A program made the position numbers and the translations under genes. A DNA stretch of 64,000 nt from Actinoplanes italicus (GTDB taxonomy: Bacteria > Actinomycetota > Actinomycetes > Mycobacteriales > Micromonosporaceae): positions 186,001-250,000 of the forward strand of contig NZ_PVMZ01000003.1 of the NCBI RefSeq assembly GCF_003001815.1, in the 5' to 3' direction. Positions 26,731 through 35,953 of the stretch are shown piece after piece. The stretch's first letter is position 1. Each line of letters starts with the position of its first letter. The notes beneath the pieces are model-generated. The model was not told the DNA's origin. It searched no databases and saw nothing but the letters and a program-made list of their open reading frames with translations.

Positions 26731-27402
26731 CTACCGGCCGAGGATCTTGTCCCAGGTGCGCGCGTCCACCACGCCGGTCACAGGGACTCCCACGATCCGC
26801 TGGTAGCGGCGCACCCGATCCTGGGTGGCCGGGCCGAACCGGCCGTCGTCCTTCGCCCCGACCCACCGCTGCAGGAACGCGACGTCCGGGCCGACCGCGC
26901 CGATGCGCAGGGTGCGGCTGCCCGGCTTCGGTCCGCCGGCCGGCTTACCGCTGCCCTGCAGTGCCTTGGCCGCGGCGATCGCCGCGGTGCGCGACACGTT
27001 GATCTCGAAGTGCATGTCGTCGGGGCGGGAGTAGTCACCGCCCCAGCGAATGATCTTGACGCCGTTGTGCGAGTACCGACCCAGAATGGCCCGGATCTTG
27101 GCCCGCTGCGACGGGGTAAAAGTGTTCCGCCGCCCCTGCGGGTGCACCAGCCAGTTCAGGTCCACCGCGGCACCGATCGCGTGCCGCGACCAGGACGACG
27201 TACCGGCGATCCGGCGCGGGTTGAAGCCCCCACACTGGCCCGGGATCAACTCCTCCACCTCACGGTCGAAATCCCTGGCAAGGCCGAGCAGCAGCGGCGC
27301 GACCTCACGCGCGAGGGTCAGCTTGATGCTGGTGCCGGGCACCAAGTACGTGGCCACCGCGGCGCCGGGCGCGGGGACGGTGAAGCCGAGCAGCGTCGCC
27401 AT
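26731..27402 (-). CDS. Endolysin: M15-type peptidase with peptidoglycan-binding domain
   Basis: A 223-aa protein. The N-terminal M15/VanY-like zinc peptidase has the SxHxxGxAxD-type SWSRHAIGAAVDLN and the later DMHFEI. The C-terminal peptidoglycan-binding domain (LRIGAVGPDVAFLQRWVG, then DGRFGPATQDRVRRYQR) attaches it to the wall. It would cleave peptide cross-links at the end of the lytic cycle. The ATG at 27402 has an AGGAGGAGG site. There is no signal peptide, so release depends on the holin upstream. Confidence 0.92.
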   Translation of the reverse strand: MATLLGFTVPAPGAAVATYLVPGTSIKLTLAREVAPLLLGLARDFDREVEELIPGQCGGFNPRRIAGTSSWSRHAIGAAVDLNWLVHPQGRRNTFTPSQRAKIRAILGRYSHNGVKIIRWGGDYSRPDDMHFEINVSRTAAIAAAKALQGSGKPAGGPKPGSRTLRIGAVGPDVAFLQRWVGAKDDGRFGPATQDRVRRYQRIVGVPVTGVVDARTWDKILGR

Positions 27403-27403
27403 C

Positions 27404-27532
27404 TCAGGCCTCCTCCTGGTCCTCGTCGTCGTGGCCCGGGCAGTGCGGCGGCGGACCAACCTGGTCGGCCGAGTCTGGGGCAACCTCGACCAGGTCGACC
27501 GGCGGCAGGGCACCGACGTCTGCGGCGGTCAT
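27404..27532 (-). CDS. 42-aa acidic protein between holin and endolysin
   Basis: It starts at ATG 27532, overlapping the holin stop as ATGA, and ends one base before the endolysin start, so it is embedded in the lysis cassette. The sequence runs MTAADVGALPPVDLVEVAP ... PPHCPGHDDEDQEEA, with a Cys/His cluster and a very acidic tail. Its own C-terminal codons contain the endolysin ribosome binding site. Function unknown. Confidence 0.6.
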   Translation of the reverse strand: MTAADVGALPPVDLVEVAPDSADQVGPPPHCPGHDDEDQEEA

Positions 27533-27867
27533 CGGATCACGCCCTGCTCGCGGAGCTCGGCGAGCACCTGGTCCGCAGCGTCACGCGAGCCGGCGCGGAT
27601 CCGGGCGTCCAGCTCCCCGTTCGTTCGGTGCTCGATCGTCTGGAGCGTGCCGGTCTGCGCGGTCGTCTCGGCATGTACCGCGGCGACCTGCTGTTGAACA
27701 CCACTCACCGCTGCGGTGCCGGCGAGCGCTCCGCCGCTGATCCCGGCCAGAACCGCACAGACGGCGATGACGTCACTGGCCGGCCACGCGGCCAGCGTGG
27801 CCAGGGCGACGCCGAGAGCGCCGATCACGGCGGTCAGGCCCACGGCCTGCCAGGTGAGTTTGGACAT
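27529..27867 (-). CDS. Holin-like membrane protein
   Basis: A 112-aa protein with two hydrophobic helices (about 7-28 and 33-55) and a hydrophilic C-terminal tail containing a short coiled coil (VQQQVAAVHAETTAQTGTLQ). Size, topology and position just upstream of the endolysin fit a class II holin. No direct sequence motif proves it. Confidence 0.7.
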   Translation of the reverse strand: MSKLTWQAVGLTAVIGALGVALATLAAWPASDVIAVCAVLAGISGGALAGTAAVSGVQQQVAAVHAETTAQTGTLQTIEHRTNGELDARIRAGSRDAADQVLAELREQGVIR

Positions 27868-27877
27868 GAAGCTGCTC

Positions 27878-28399
27878 CTACGAGATCTTGCGGACGGTGA
27901 CAGTGGAGCTCTGGCGGAGCCCGCCAGAGGTGGCCGAGGAGACGTTCGGTGCCCATTGCAGGGACAGGAGCCCGGTGACGGTGACCTCCACCCAGCGGGA
28001 CTGCTCGCGGACGCCCTGCCAGATCGCCGACGACGTGAGGCCGTAGACGGCGTCGACGTTCGCGGCGTAGAGCGCTGTCTGGGTGGAGACGGCGCCGTTC
28101 GGGCCGGTCGTGTTCGCGGCGGTCGGGCCCGTGACGTAGCGGACGGGCACGTTCCACGTGCCCGTGAAGCTCCACCGCGTCTTGATCGCGATCGCGCCCG
28201 CGCCGCCGATCATCGCCAGGAGCATGTCGACTTCCCAGATGCCCGGTGTGAGGGTGATGCCGAACAGCTCGCCGTCGTTGGCCAGCGTGGTCGTCGACGT
28301 CCTCGTCTCCGAGGTGGTCTTGACCGTCGTGGCCGGGATGCGCTCGTCGATGTCGTCCAGGCTGGACGGTGTGACCGGCAGGCCGGGAATGATGGCCAC
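27878..28399 (-). CDS. Virion structural protein, distal tail region
   Basis: A 173-aa Thr/Ser-rich, beta-rich protein. It contains LFGITLTPGIWEVDMLLAMI and later WVEVTVTGLLSLQWAPN, as seen in C1q/fibre-like receptor-binding heads. The GTG start at 28399 has an AGGAGG site. Its position between the large tail protein and the holin suggests a fibre or tip component. Confidence 0.6.
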   Translation of the reverse strand: MAIIPGLPVTPSSLDDIDERIPATTVKTTSETRTSTTTLANDGELFGITLTPGIWEVDMLLAMIGGAGAIAIKTRWSFTGTWNVPVRYVTGPTAANTTGPNGAVSTQTALYAANVDAVYGLTSSAIWQGVREQSRWVEVTVTGLLSLQWAPNVSSATSGGLRQSSTVTVRKIS

Positions 28400-28409
28400 A
28401 GACGTCCTC

Positions 28410-31163
28410 CTATCGGGCCCAGCGCAACGGCTGGTCAAGCACGAGAGCGGCGCCAGCAGAGTGCGCCAGGGTGTAGCCGTCCAGGCCGCGCGTGAGCGTG
28501 AACGTCTGCGGGCTGGTGGCCCCGCTGACCGCCGTCACGGTGACGCGCTCTGCTTTCGCGCCGGACGGGTGCAGGACCCACATCACCATCGGCACCACCG
28601 AGGCCAGCGACCACGGCGTGCCCACCACGGCAACGCTCACGGCCTGGGACGTGCCGGGGGTGACCACCGCCAGGCCGGAGACGAGCGTGGTGCCGTCGGA
28701 GTCGGCCAGGTCCACACCCGCCACGCCGACCACCCACGGTCCGTGCGGCACCGTGTTGAACTGGATCTCCCGACGCCGGGGGCGGATCGTCTCGGCCCAG
28801 CCGTGGACCTGCAGGTCGATCGGCGACGGCGGCAGCCAATCCGGCGGATCGGTGATCACGATCCGGTCGCCCGGTCCGGCGGCCGCGATCGCCCGCGCCA
28901 CCTCCGGTTTCCCCGCGTCGACCAGCCGCGTCAGCGGGATCCGGACGACGGGGTACCGGTACTCGTCCCACGTGCCGAGGTGGACCTCCCACCAGGCGAC
29001 GTCGTGGAGTTGGTCGTCGGTCTCGAGGTCCAGGGTGTCGCTGCCGGGCCGCCGGCCGACGCCGACGGGGTGTTCCTGGATGCTGAGCCTGCCGGCCGTC
29101 GCCGTCGCCTGGTAGCTACTGCCCGCCCGACGTTCGGCGGTGTAATCGTTGACAACGTCCTCGGTCGGCTCGTCGGGTTCCAGGTGCGGGGACTCGCCCT
29201 CTTGCCCGTACTCCAGCGTTGCCCGCGGCACCTGGTTGTAGAGGCTGTACCTGGTCCGGTACTCGAGCATCATCGCGTCGCGGGCCTCGCCGAGCAGGCC
29301 GCGGTCGACGGCCGCGCACGAGGTGAACAGCTCAAGCGCCTTGCCGGGCTGCTGCGGGCCCATCCGCTCGGTGTTGTCCGGGTCGCCGATGATCCGGACC
29401 GGGATGCCGAGCTCCTCGCCGAGACGAAGCAGGCGCCGGCCGGCGGTTTCGCCGTCGTTGCCGACGATCGCCGTGTCGATGCCCGCGGCCAGGGTGGCGG
29501 AGGTGCCGAGCATGACGTGCCCGGCACCTCCGCCCTCCAGCTCGCCCTTCGGGGAAATCCGAACCTGCGAGGACCGGCCCACCGTCCGGGAGCTGAAGGT
29601 CCCGTCGAGCCCAAGCTCGGTCACCGTCAGGTCGGCGTTGATACGCCGGACGAAGACCTGCCAGTAGATGTCGCTGCCGGTCTGGGTGAGCTGCCAGCCG
29701 ATCATCTGACGGCGGCCGAGCACGTCGAAGTTGATGTAGAGGGTGTCGGCGATCTCCGTATCGGTGGAGTCCAGGCCACGCAGCCGCAGCTGGCCCGTGC
29801 TGCTGACCTCGAGAACCCACCGCGTGGCGGATCCGGCGACAGCCCGGACCTCGGCAAGGACGGCGTCGGCGAGCCAACCGGTGGCAGGGGCGTCGGCGAC
29901 CATCCGCATCGCGATCACGCCGGTGCCGGTGTGGGTGTTCGGCTTGCCGGTCAGCGTCGTGCCGTACGTGAACCCGAGTAGCGGGGCGCTGCCGGGGATG
30001 GCTTCGGACGAGCCGAGGTCCGGCTCTCCGGTGATGGTCATGGCGGTGCCGCCGGCGAGGGCGGAGGCGATGCTGGTGGCGTCGGAGCCGTCCTCGCAGG
30101 GCCAGTAGCCGACCATCAGCGGCAGGTTCGCCGCGGCGGTGGCCTCGCGGTAGAGCGGGGACCGGAGCGGCTCGGACGGCTGTTGCAGGCGGCGCAGCCA
30201 GCCGCCGATTTCCACCGGCGCGGTTTTGCGCCGGCCGGAGGTGACCCAGCGGACGGGCCAGTCGGCGACCTCGCCGCAGACGCGGACGTCGAAGTTGCGG
30301 AGCTCGGCACCGGTGAGCGTCCAGGTCTTGCCGGTGGAGTCCGCGAACGACGTCGCCCCGGGCGTCTGGGCCGTGAAGTCCGGGTTGGCCACCACCGAGC
30401 CAGCGATGCCGTTACGCAGCTGCATCGCGTGATAGCGGCCGGTCCCGTCCGCCGAGGCCAGGTCGTTGTAGCCCACCCGCAGCGGCGCAGTCCCGGAGTA
30501 CACGCTCGTGACCCCGACACCGGTGACGGGATCGCCGAGCTGCGTCCACGTGCCGCCGATCGTGTCGGAGGTGTAGAACACCACGGTCCAGCCGCCGCTG
30601 CCGTTGTTGACGTCCAAGGTCACGCGGATCGCGCACCGCCCGGACCCAGCCGGGACGATGTTCTCCGTCGCCTCGACCGTGATCGCCGACGCCAGCGTGC
30701 CGTCCGGCGACCAGCGGAAGGTAGGGGCGAGGTAGCGCATCCACAGCGCCCACGACCGCTGGTTCCCGGTGGTGTTGTACTTCCCGCACAGGCTGAGGAT
30801 GGAGTCGAGGTCCCAGGTCAGCGGCTCCACGTCGATCCGCACGTCCAGGTCCCCGGTGATATCCAGGGCCGCGGCGTCCGGGGTCGAGGCGATGTCACCG
30901 GAGACGCTGATCCACAGGTGAGTGTCGTCTCGCGCCCACGCGCGCATCGGCGTGGACCGGCCGAGGTAGCCGAAGTACGGCGACCTCGGGTTCCGGGAGC
31001 TGAGGTCGCCGTCGTCGTTGCGCAGCGTCAACGAGCACCGGGTCGGATCACCGACCACCGCGTTTTTCTGCCGGCCGCCGGTGATCCGGGCCGGGTCGGA
31101 GGTGAGGACGGAGACGTCAATCCAGTCCCCGTCGATCTGGATCTGGGCACCGAAGTCGGCCAC
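28410..31163 (-). CDS. Large minor tail protein (distal tail/fibre)
   Basis: A 917-aa protein. The N-terminal 120 residues resemble siphophage distal-tail/baseplate proteins (LTSDPARITGGRQKNAVVGD). One or two LamG/concanavalin-like regions follow (residues about 100-270 and 350-560), with later sections containing WWEVHLGTWDEYRYPVVRIP. It lies immediately downstream of the tape measure gene, so it most likely combines Dit/Tal-like roles. GTG 31163 has GGGGAGG upstream. Confidence 0.75.
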   Translation of the reverse strand: MADFGAQIQIDGDWIDVSVLTSDPARITGGRQKNAVVGDPTRCSLTLRNDDGDLSSRNPRSPYFGYLGRSTPMRAWARDDTHLWISVSGDIASTPDAAALDITGDLDVRIDVEPLTWDLDSILSLCGKYNTTGNQRSWALWMRYLAPTFRWSPDGTLASAITVEATENIVPAGSGRCAIRVTLDVNNGSGGWTVVFYTSDTIGGTWTQLGDPVTGVGVTSVYSGTAPLRVGYNDLASADGTGRYHAMQLRNGIAGSVVANPDFTAQTPGATSFADSTGKTWTLTGAELRNFDVRVCGEVADWPVRWVTSGRRKTAPVEIGGWLRRLQQPSEPLRSPLYREATAAANLPLMVGYWPCEDGSDATSIASALAGGTAMTITGEPDLGSSEAIPGSAPLLGFTYGTTLTGKPNTHTGTGVIAMRMVADAPATGWLADAVLAEVRAVAGSATRWVLEVSSTGQLRLRGLDSTDTEIADTLYINFDVLGRRQMIGWQLTQTGSDIYWQVFVRRINADLTVTELGLDGTFSSRTVGRSSQVRISPKGELEGGGAGHVMLGTSATLAAGIDTAIVGNDGETAGRRLLRLGEELGIPVRIIGDPDNTERMGPQQPGKALELFTSCAAVDRGLLGEARDAMMLEYRTRYSLYNQVPRATLEYGQEGESPHLEPDEPTEDVVNDYTAERRAGSSYQATATAGRLSIQEHPVGVGRRPGSDTLDLETDDQLHDVAWWEVHLGTWDEYRYPVVRIPLTRLVDAGKPEVARAIAAAGPGDRIVITDPPDWLPPSPIDLQVHGWAETIRPRRREIQFNTVPHGPWVVGVAGVDLADSDGTTLVSGLAVVTPGTSQAVSVAVVGTPWSLASVVPMVMWVLHPSGAKAERVTVTAVSGATSPQTFTLTRGLDGYTLAHSAGAALVLDQPLRWAR

Positions 31164-31177
31164 GAGCGCCTCCCCTG

Positions 31178-33637
31178 TTACTGGCCGAGGACGACCTGGA
31201 CGTCGCCGCCGCGCCACTTGATCGCGCCGCGCAGGATCTCGACGAGTAGGTCGTCGATGGCGGCGCCGGACGAGCGGAGTTCCAGCACGGTGCGGCCCAT
31301 TAGGTCCCGAAGCTTGCTGAGCGGGATGACGGCCTCGTCCTCGCCGCCCTCAGCGACGCCGACGAGCCGGCCGCCGGGGGTGGCCGGCACGATGCCGCCC
31401 TGGGCGAGGTACGGGATGTTGGGGGTGTCCATGCGGGCGCCGCCGATGACACCGAACGGCGTGCTGACGGAGGGCAGGCTGAAGGAGAGGTTGTTCCACC
31501 TCGCGATCACCCAGTTCACGGCCCCCTTGAAGCTCTCCTTGAGCCCGTTCCACATGCCCGACGCGGCGGAAGAGATCCGGCCAGGGAGCCCGCGCACCCA
31601 GGTGATCAAGGCGTTTCCACCAGCCTTGATCCGGTCATAGGTGGTCTTGGCCGTGTTGTACCAGCTGCCGACCTTTTCACCGGCCTTTTCGAACCACCTG
31701 ACCAAGGATTTGACCTGCTCGATGATGTCCTTGATCTTCTGCTGGTTCTCCGGCCGGTCCAGCCACGCGGAGATCCGCTCCAGGGTGACGTGCGCCCCGT
31801 CGAGCACCGAATCCGTGGCACCCTTGGCGTCCGGGAAAATGATGGCCAGGAATTTCCCGACGACCTCGACGATGTCCTCACCGACGACCCAGATCTTCTC
31901 CATCGTCTCGGCGCTGTCCTCGAAGAACTTCTTCAGCGCGCCGGACTCGTCCGCCTTGCGGATCCATTCCGAGAACTTCTCGACGGTGTTGGCCAGCCGT
32001 ACACCGAAACGCTCCATGAAGGGCCCCGCCTTCGCGGAGAGCCGCCCCCAGGCGTCCATGAACGGGCCCGTGATGGCCTCACCGATCCGGCCGATCATGC
32101 GCTCAAAGGACGCCATCCCGGCATCCATGTTCTTGATGAACGACTTCTTAGAGACCGATTCGCCGAGGTTGTGAAACAGCCCGTTCACCATGCCGGCCAT
32201 GGAGGTCAGCCGCGACTTGAGCGTGCCCTTCCACTTCTCAGCGACCGAGGTAATCCGGTCACCCACGCCCTTGAACAGCCGCTCCTGAACGGCCAGACGA
32301 AGATCCTCAAAGGCGGGCTTGAGCCGCTTGATCGCGTCAACGGCGGCCTGAGCAGCCGGCGCGAGCTTTGTGATCTCCTGACCCGCGCCACCGCCCCCGC
32401 CACCACCGACGGGCTTGCGTGCCTGCTGCAGCGCATGCTCGGCATCCGCGACACCCTCGACCGCGGCACGTTCCCGCTTACGGGCAGCCGCCACCTCGTC
32501 GACAGCGGCCCGGTGCCGCTCCTGCGCGGCCTTGACCTCGTCGCTGCCCTTGATACCTTTCTTGGCCGCCTCAGCGTGCTCCTCGCCCAGGTCCTCGACG
32601 CGGTCCTTGGACTCCTCGGCCGCGTGCTGAGCCTCCCGGAGCGCGAGCTCGGCGCGCTGGATGGCGAGCGGCTCCCACGGACGGCGCAGCGCTTCCTGGT
32701 AGGCGACCTCAGCTTCCGTCACGCGGAGCGCAGCTGACTCCTGGGAGAGCTTCGCCCCGGCCAGATCCCGGCTGAGATCTTGAAGGTTCTCGGCCGCACG
32801 CCGTTCCGCGCGGGCCAAGTCTTCCTGTGCCTCCTTGGCACGGACACGGGCGCGAGTCAGGTTCTCTTGGCTGGCCGTGACCTCTTCGTTCGCGTCCCGG
32901 ACCCGGCGCTCGGCCTGGGCGATCTGGTAAGCCCGGTCGACCATCGCCGCACCGGATCCGCCCCCACCGCCGACCTTCTTGAAGGCGTCGTCGAGCCCCA
33001 TGAACCCGAGCCCGAGGACGCCGGTGAGGGCACCGAGGCCGCCGATCAGGCCGGGCAGCGAACCGAGCGCACCACCGAGGACACCGATCGCGGAAGCCGA
33101 GCTGGCCGCCGCCGCACCGAGAGCAGCGAACCACGCCAGCGTCTGGATGATCGGCCCGCCGGACTGTGCGATCACACCCATCAACGACGACATCGCGCCG
33201 CTGACGACGCCGAACCCGCCCCGGATCCCACCGCCGATGCCTTCGGCAGCCGCACCACCCAGGTTGCGGCCTTCGCTGACGAACTTGCCCCGGCCGTCAC
33301 GTAGCCGGCCGTTCGCGTCCCGGGTGAAGCCCTCGCCGCCCTCCCGGCCGGCACGGCCCATGGCGATCGCCGCTTCGATCGCAGCCTGCTCGGCAGCGGT
33401 GACGAACCGGCCCTTCGTGTCCCGGAGCCGCCCGCCGGCGTCGCGGGTGAACGCGTCCGCACCCCGGGCACCAGCAGAGCCCCAGTTACGGGCGATCCCG
33501 GCCGCCGTGGTCGCGGCGTCGGCCTGCATCGCCTGCCCAGCCGCACGAACCTTGCGCCTGCCGTCGCCCAACCCTTTCTCCAAGGGCCGGTCGTCGGTCT
33601 TCAGGATGGCGACAAGCTCGCCCAGCTTCAGCGCCAT
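31178..33637 (-). CDS. Tape measure protein
   Basis: An 819-aa protein. The start is ALKLGELVAILKTDDRPLEKG. Two copies of a 20-residue FTRDA-GRLRD-GRFV module lie near residues 63 and 100. Then come a hydrophobic Gly/Ala stretch (about 150-220), a long coiled coil (about 245-400) and a C-terminal region with WSRFNNL-like Trp-rich motifs. Length sets tail length, predicting a long-tailed siphovirus of roughly 120 nm (about 0.15 nm per residue, general rule). Confidence 0.9.
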   Translation of the reverse strand: MALKLGELVAILKTDDRPLEKGLGDGRRKVRAAGQAMQADAATTAAGIARNWGSAGARGADAFTRDAGGRLRDTKGRFVTAAEQAAIEAAIAMGRAGREGGEGFTRDANGRLRDGRGKFVSEGRNLGGAAAEGIGGGIRGGFGVVSGAMSSLMGVIAQSGGPIIQTLAWFAALGAAAASSASAIGVLGGALGSLPGLIGGLGALTGVLGLGFMGLDDAFKKVGGGGGSGAAMVDRAYQIAQAERRVRDANEEVTASQENLTRARVRAKEAQEDLARAERRAAENLQDLSRDLAGAKLSQESAALRVTEAEVAYQEALRRPWEPLAIQRAELALREAQHAAEESKDRVEDLGEEHAEAAKKGIKGSDEVKAAQERHRAAVDEVAAARKRERAAVEGVADAEHALQQARKPVGGGGGGGAGQEITKLAPAAQAAVDAIKRLKPAFEDLRLAVQERLFKGVGDRITSVAEKWKGTLKSRLTSMAGMVNGLFHNLGESVSKKSFIKNMDAGMASFERMIGRIGEAITGPFMDAWGRLSAKAGPFMERFGVRLANTVEKFSEWIRKADESGALKKFFEDSAETMEKIWVVGEDIVEVVGKFLAIIFPDAKGATDSVLDGAHVTLERISAWLDRPENQQKIKDIIEQVKSLVRWFEKAGEKVGSWYNTAKTTYDRIKAGGNALITWVRGLPGRISSAASGMWNGLKESFKGAVNWVIARWNNLSFSLPSVSTPFGVIGGARMDTPNIPYLAQGGIVPATPGGRLVGVAEGGEDEAVIPLSKLRDLMGRTVLELRSSGAAIDDLLVEILRGAIKWRGGDVQVVLGQ

Positions 33638-33646
33638 CCCGGCCTC

Positions 33647-34368
33647 CTACTCGTCGGGCACGGGCTCGTGCTCAGGTGGGGGTTTCATCGCGAGAGACAG
33701 CCTGGATTTGGGCATGCTGAGCAGGCCGACGATCCGGGTCTGGAGCCAGCGCCAGGACCGGGACGCCATCAGCCCCGGGTCCTCGACGTCGATGCCATAC
33801 TCCGAATGCAGGTCGGCCTCGATCGCGGCCCAGTGCACGAGCAGGTCGGCCCAGGTGGTTACCGGGGCCGACTCCCGCGCCTGGACTTCCGGCGGGATCT
33901 CGTACCACTCGTAGAGCCCGGTGACGGGGTCTCGCTGGCCCCGCCCGTACTGGTCGCGCCAGTCCTCTCCGCTGCCCGACGCTCCTGGCGGTTCGCCGGG
34001 CTCTGCAGTTTTCCCGGGTCCCCAGCGGACTTCCAGAACAGCTCGGCGGCTTCCTCGCCCCGGACGATCCAGATGAACGCCGTGCTGCCGCAGAACTCGA
34101 TGTACTCGTCCTCGACACCGTCACGCACCATGGCGTCCCAGACCGGGCCGAGGACCCGCTGCGAGAGCGTCATGCTTCCCGGCAGCTTCGGCGCCAGGGC
34201 CCTCGCCTCGCGCTCCTCGTCCTCGTCCTCGGCGACGCCAGCCGAGTAGATGGAGCGGCACCACAGGCCGAGTTCCGCCGACGCGGGCGGGACCTCGTAC
34301 GTCCGGCCTTTGACGGGCAGCTTCAGTGGCTCGGCGACGAGGTAGTTGGTGAGTTCCTCGAATGCCAC
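33647..34368 (-). CDS. Tail assembly chaperone G-T, -1 frameshift product
   Basis: Reading frame 0 from ATG 34368 reaches G GGA AAA at 34015-34009. A -1 slip there opens the frame GKTAEPGEPPGASG ... DWRDQYGRGQRDP ... EWYEIPPEVQARES and continues to a TAG at 33647-33649, giving about 240 aa. The product of the shifted frame is Trp/Tyr-rich and ends just before the tape measure gene, exactly as the lambda gpG-T class. Only a fraction of ribosomes would shift. Confidence 0.85.
33859..34368 (-). CDS. Tail assembly chaperone G
   Basis: A 169-aa protein that begins MAFEELTNYLVAEPLKLPVK, has the acidic DEDEEREARAL and ends in a low-complexity basic tail (RSRRKSRRGSRPR) that is just the unshifted frame. 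Together with the G-T product it would coat the tape measure protein before tail tube polymerisation. It lies directly between the major tail and tape measure genes. Confidence 0.88.
   Translation of the reverse strand: MAFEELTNYLVAEPLKLPVKGRTYEVPPASAELGLWCRSIYSAGVAEDEDEEREARALAPKLPGSMTLSQRVLGPVWDAMVRDGVEDEYIEFCGSTAFIWIVRGEEAAELFWKSAGDPGKLQSPANRQERRAAERTGATSTGGASETPSPGSTSGTRSRRKSRRGSRPR
34009..34015 (-). other. Programmed -1 frameshift slippery site GGGAAAA
   Basis: On the minus strand G GGA AAA is in the X XXY YYZ phase relative to the G gene and is followed by CTGCAG. The new frame stays open for about 120 codons. Confidence 0.85.
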
Positions 34369-34369
34369 G

Positions 34370-35122
34370 TCAGCTGATCACCAGGTCGTCGGCGGCGGTG
34401 TTCGGGCTGGCGCCGGCCGGTGTCGTGACCACGGCGTCCCGGGTGCCGGCGGTGAGCGCGGGCTTCTGCGCGGTGATCAGCCCGTCGTTGTTCACGACGA
34501 ATGTGGTTGCGGCGACGCCGCCGAAGGTCACCGCGGTGGCGCCGGTGAACTTCTGGCCGAAGATCTGGATCAGGCCACCCGCGGCGGTTCCGGCCGCGGC
34601 CGGGGACAGGCTGGTGATGGCCGGGAGCGCGGAGGCGAGCGGATTGGCGATGTCGGCGAGCGGCCCCTGTCCCATGAGGACGAAGTCGATGACCTCGCGG
34701 CCCTTGCCGCCGGACTGCTTCCACTCCTTGACGTACGCGCGGCCCTCGGAGCTGTGCCCGTCGTCGAGGCCGTCGCGGTTGTAGAACCGCACCCCGAACT
34801 CCGAGGCCTGGGCGCTCGCGGATCGGAGGGCCTTGTACTTGGTCCGGAGGAAGGCGTGCTGCGTGTCGACAGCCGATCCGGCCGCGTTCGTCGAGAAGGC
34901 GATCTTGCCCTCGATCTGCCAGCTGTAGCCGGTGACCGCGTCGCGGGCGGCGCCACCGTCCTCGTACGCCTCGTCGTCTTCCGTGCGCAGCGTCTCCGTC
35001 AGCTTCGCCTCTTCCACACCCATCAGCTGGAAGTAGCTGCTGGCGGGGAACGTGGCGGTGTCCAGGTCGATGCGGTACTTGCGGGCGAGGACGGTGACGC
35101 GGGTGCTGGGTGTGGTGGCCAT
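34370..35122 (-). CDS. Major tail protein with Ig-like (IPT/TIG) C-terminal domain
   Basis: A 250-aa protein. Residues 1-160 form the tube domain (TRVTVLARKYRIDLDTATFP, ... VRFYNRDGLDDGHSSEGRAY). Residues 165-250 read PAITSLSPAAAGTAAGGLIQ and GQKFTGATAVTFGGVAATTF, a TIG/IPT fold that would project from the tail surface. Such Ig additions on tail tubes are known in several siphophages. It is next to the chaperone genes. Confidence 0.9.
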   Translation of the reverse strand: MATTPSTRVTVLARKYRIDLDTATFPASSYFQLMGVEEAKLTETLRTEDDEAYEDGGAARDAVTGYSWQIEGKIAFSTNAAGSAVDTQHAFLRTKYKALRSASAQASEFGVRFYNRDGLDDGHSSEGRAYVKEWKQSGGKGREVIDFVLMGQGPLADIANPLASALPAITSLSPAAAGTAAGGLIQIFGQKFTGATAVTFGGVAATTFVVNNDGLITAQKPALTAGTRDAVVTTPAGASPNTAADDLVIS

Positions 35123-35131
35123 GCGGACCTC

Positions 35132-35584
35132 CTAGTCGGTGTTGTTGCTGGTCGGACGCATGGCGTCCACGTGGTAGTTCTCCGACCGCTCCCAGCGCCG
35201 GGAGCCGTCGCGGCCCATCGACGTGTACGAGGAGCGGACGATGTCCTTGACGGGGATGCCTCCCCAGGTGAGCCCGGATGCGCCGTCGAGCAGGTCGAAA
35301 ATCTGGTCGGCGAGGTCGTCGCAGTCGCGTGGGTCCTGGCCGGCCCTCAGCCGGATCTGCACGCCGAGCCGGTGGTCGGCCATGCCCGGCAGGTTCGTGC
35401 CGAGCGGGTACGCAGCGAGCGTGATGAGCCGGTCCGGCTGGGCGGGGATGTCCCGGATCACGATCGCCGTCGCGTTGCTCGAGTAGGCGGCGCCGGTGGG
35501 ATCCCAGGTGCCGATGCCCGCGTCCTGGAGGTGTTCGGCAAGGCCGCCGAGTAGCCGGCTGGTGAAGCCGTCGCCGATCGCCAT
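35132..35584 (-). CDS. Tail terminator protein
   Basis: A 150-aa protein (FTSRLLGGLAEHLQDAGIGT ... LGVQIRLRAGQDPRDCDDLA ... IFDLLDG). The pattern and position directly before the major tail protein match minor capsid/tail-terminator proteins that cap the tube. Confidence 0.78.
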   Translation of the reverse strand: MAIGDGFTSRLLGGLAEHLQDAGIGTWDPTGAAYSSNATAIVIRDIPAQPDRLITLAAYPLGTNLPGMADHRLGVQIRLRAGQDPRDCDDLADQIFDLLDGASGLTWGGIPVKDIVRSSYTSMGRDGSRRWERSENYHVDAMRPTSNNTD

Positions 35585-35585
35585 G

Positions 35586-35951
35586 TCAGCCTCCGAGTAG
35601 GTCGCGGGGCGGGCCGGCGAGCAGCTGCAGCATCGTGTCGCGTTCCTCGGTCATGGGCTGCTCGAGGTATTTCGCCTGCCGTCCTGCGTCGTGGCGCCAG
35701 GTGAGTTCCTCGTGCTGACGGACGGCGTAGGGGCGGTCGTAGGAGACGGCGGCGGCCTGGTCGTCGGCATCGGTGGACACTTCGCCGGACCGCTCCAGGT
35801 CGCCCTCTTCGAGCGGCACGAGGACGGAGGACGCCTGGAGCAGGTGTTCGGCGGCGAGTTCGAGGCCTTCCATGGAGGCGCCGCGGATGGCGGCGAGGAT
35901 GCGGTCGTCGTCCCATGCGAGCCGGTACCCGTCGCTTGCCTCACGGTCCAC
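35586..35951 (-). CDS. Head-tail joining protein, HK97 gp10-like
   Basis: A 121-aa protein with MEGLELAAEHLLQASSVLVP and a C-terminal RQAKYLEQPMTEERDTMLQL, typical of the HK97 gp10 family. The GTG start at 35951 is chosen since it is the first with a ribosome binding site (CTGGAG) and is 2 bases from the preceding stop. The frame upstream is a shadow. Confidence 0.72.
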   Translation of the reverse strand: MDREASDGYRLAWDDDRILAAIRGASMEGLELAAEHLLQASSVLVPLEEGDLERSGEVSTDADDQAAAVSYDRPYAVRQHEELTWRHDAGRQAKYLEQPMTEERDTMLQLLAGPPRDLLGG

Positions 35952-35953
35952 GG

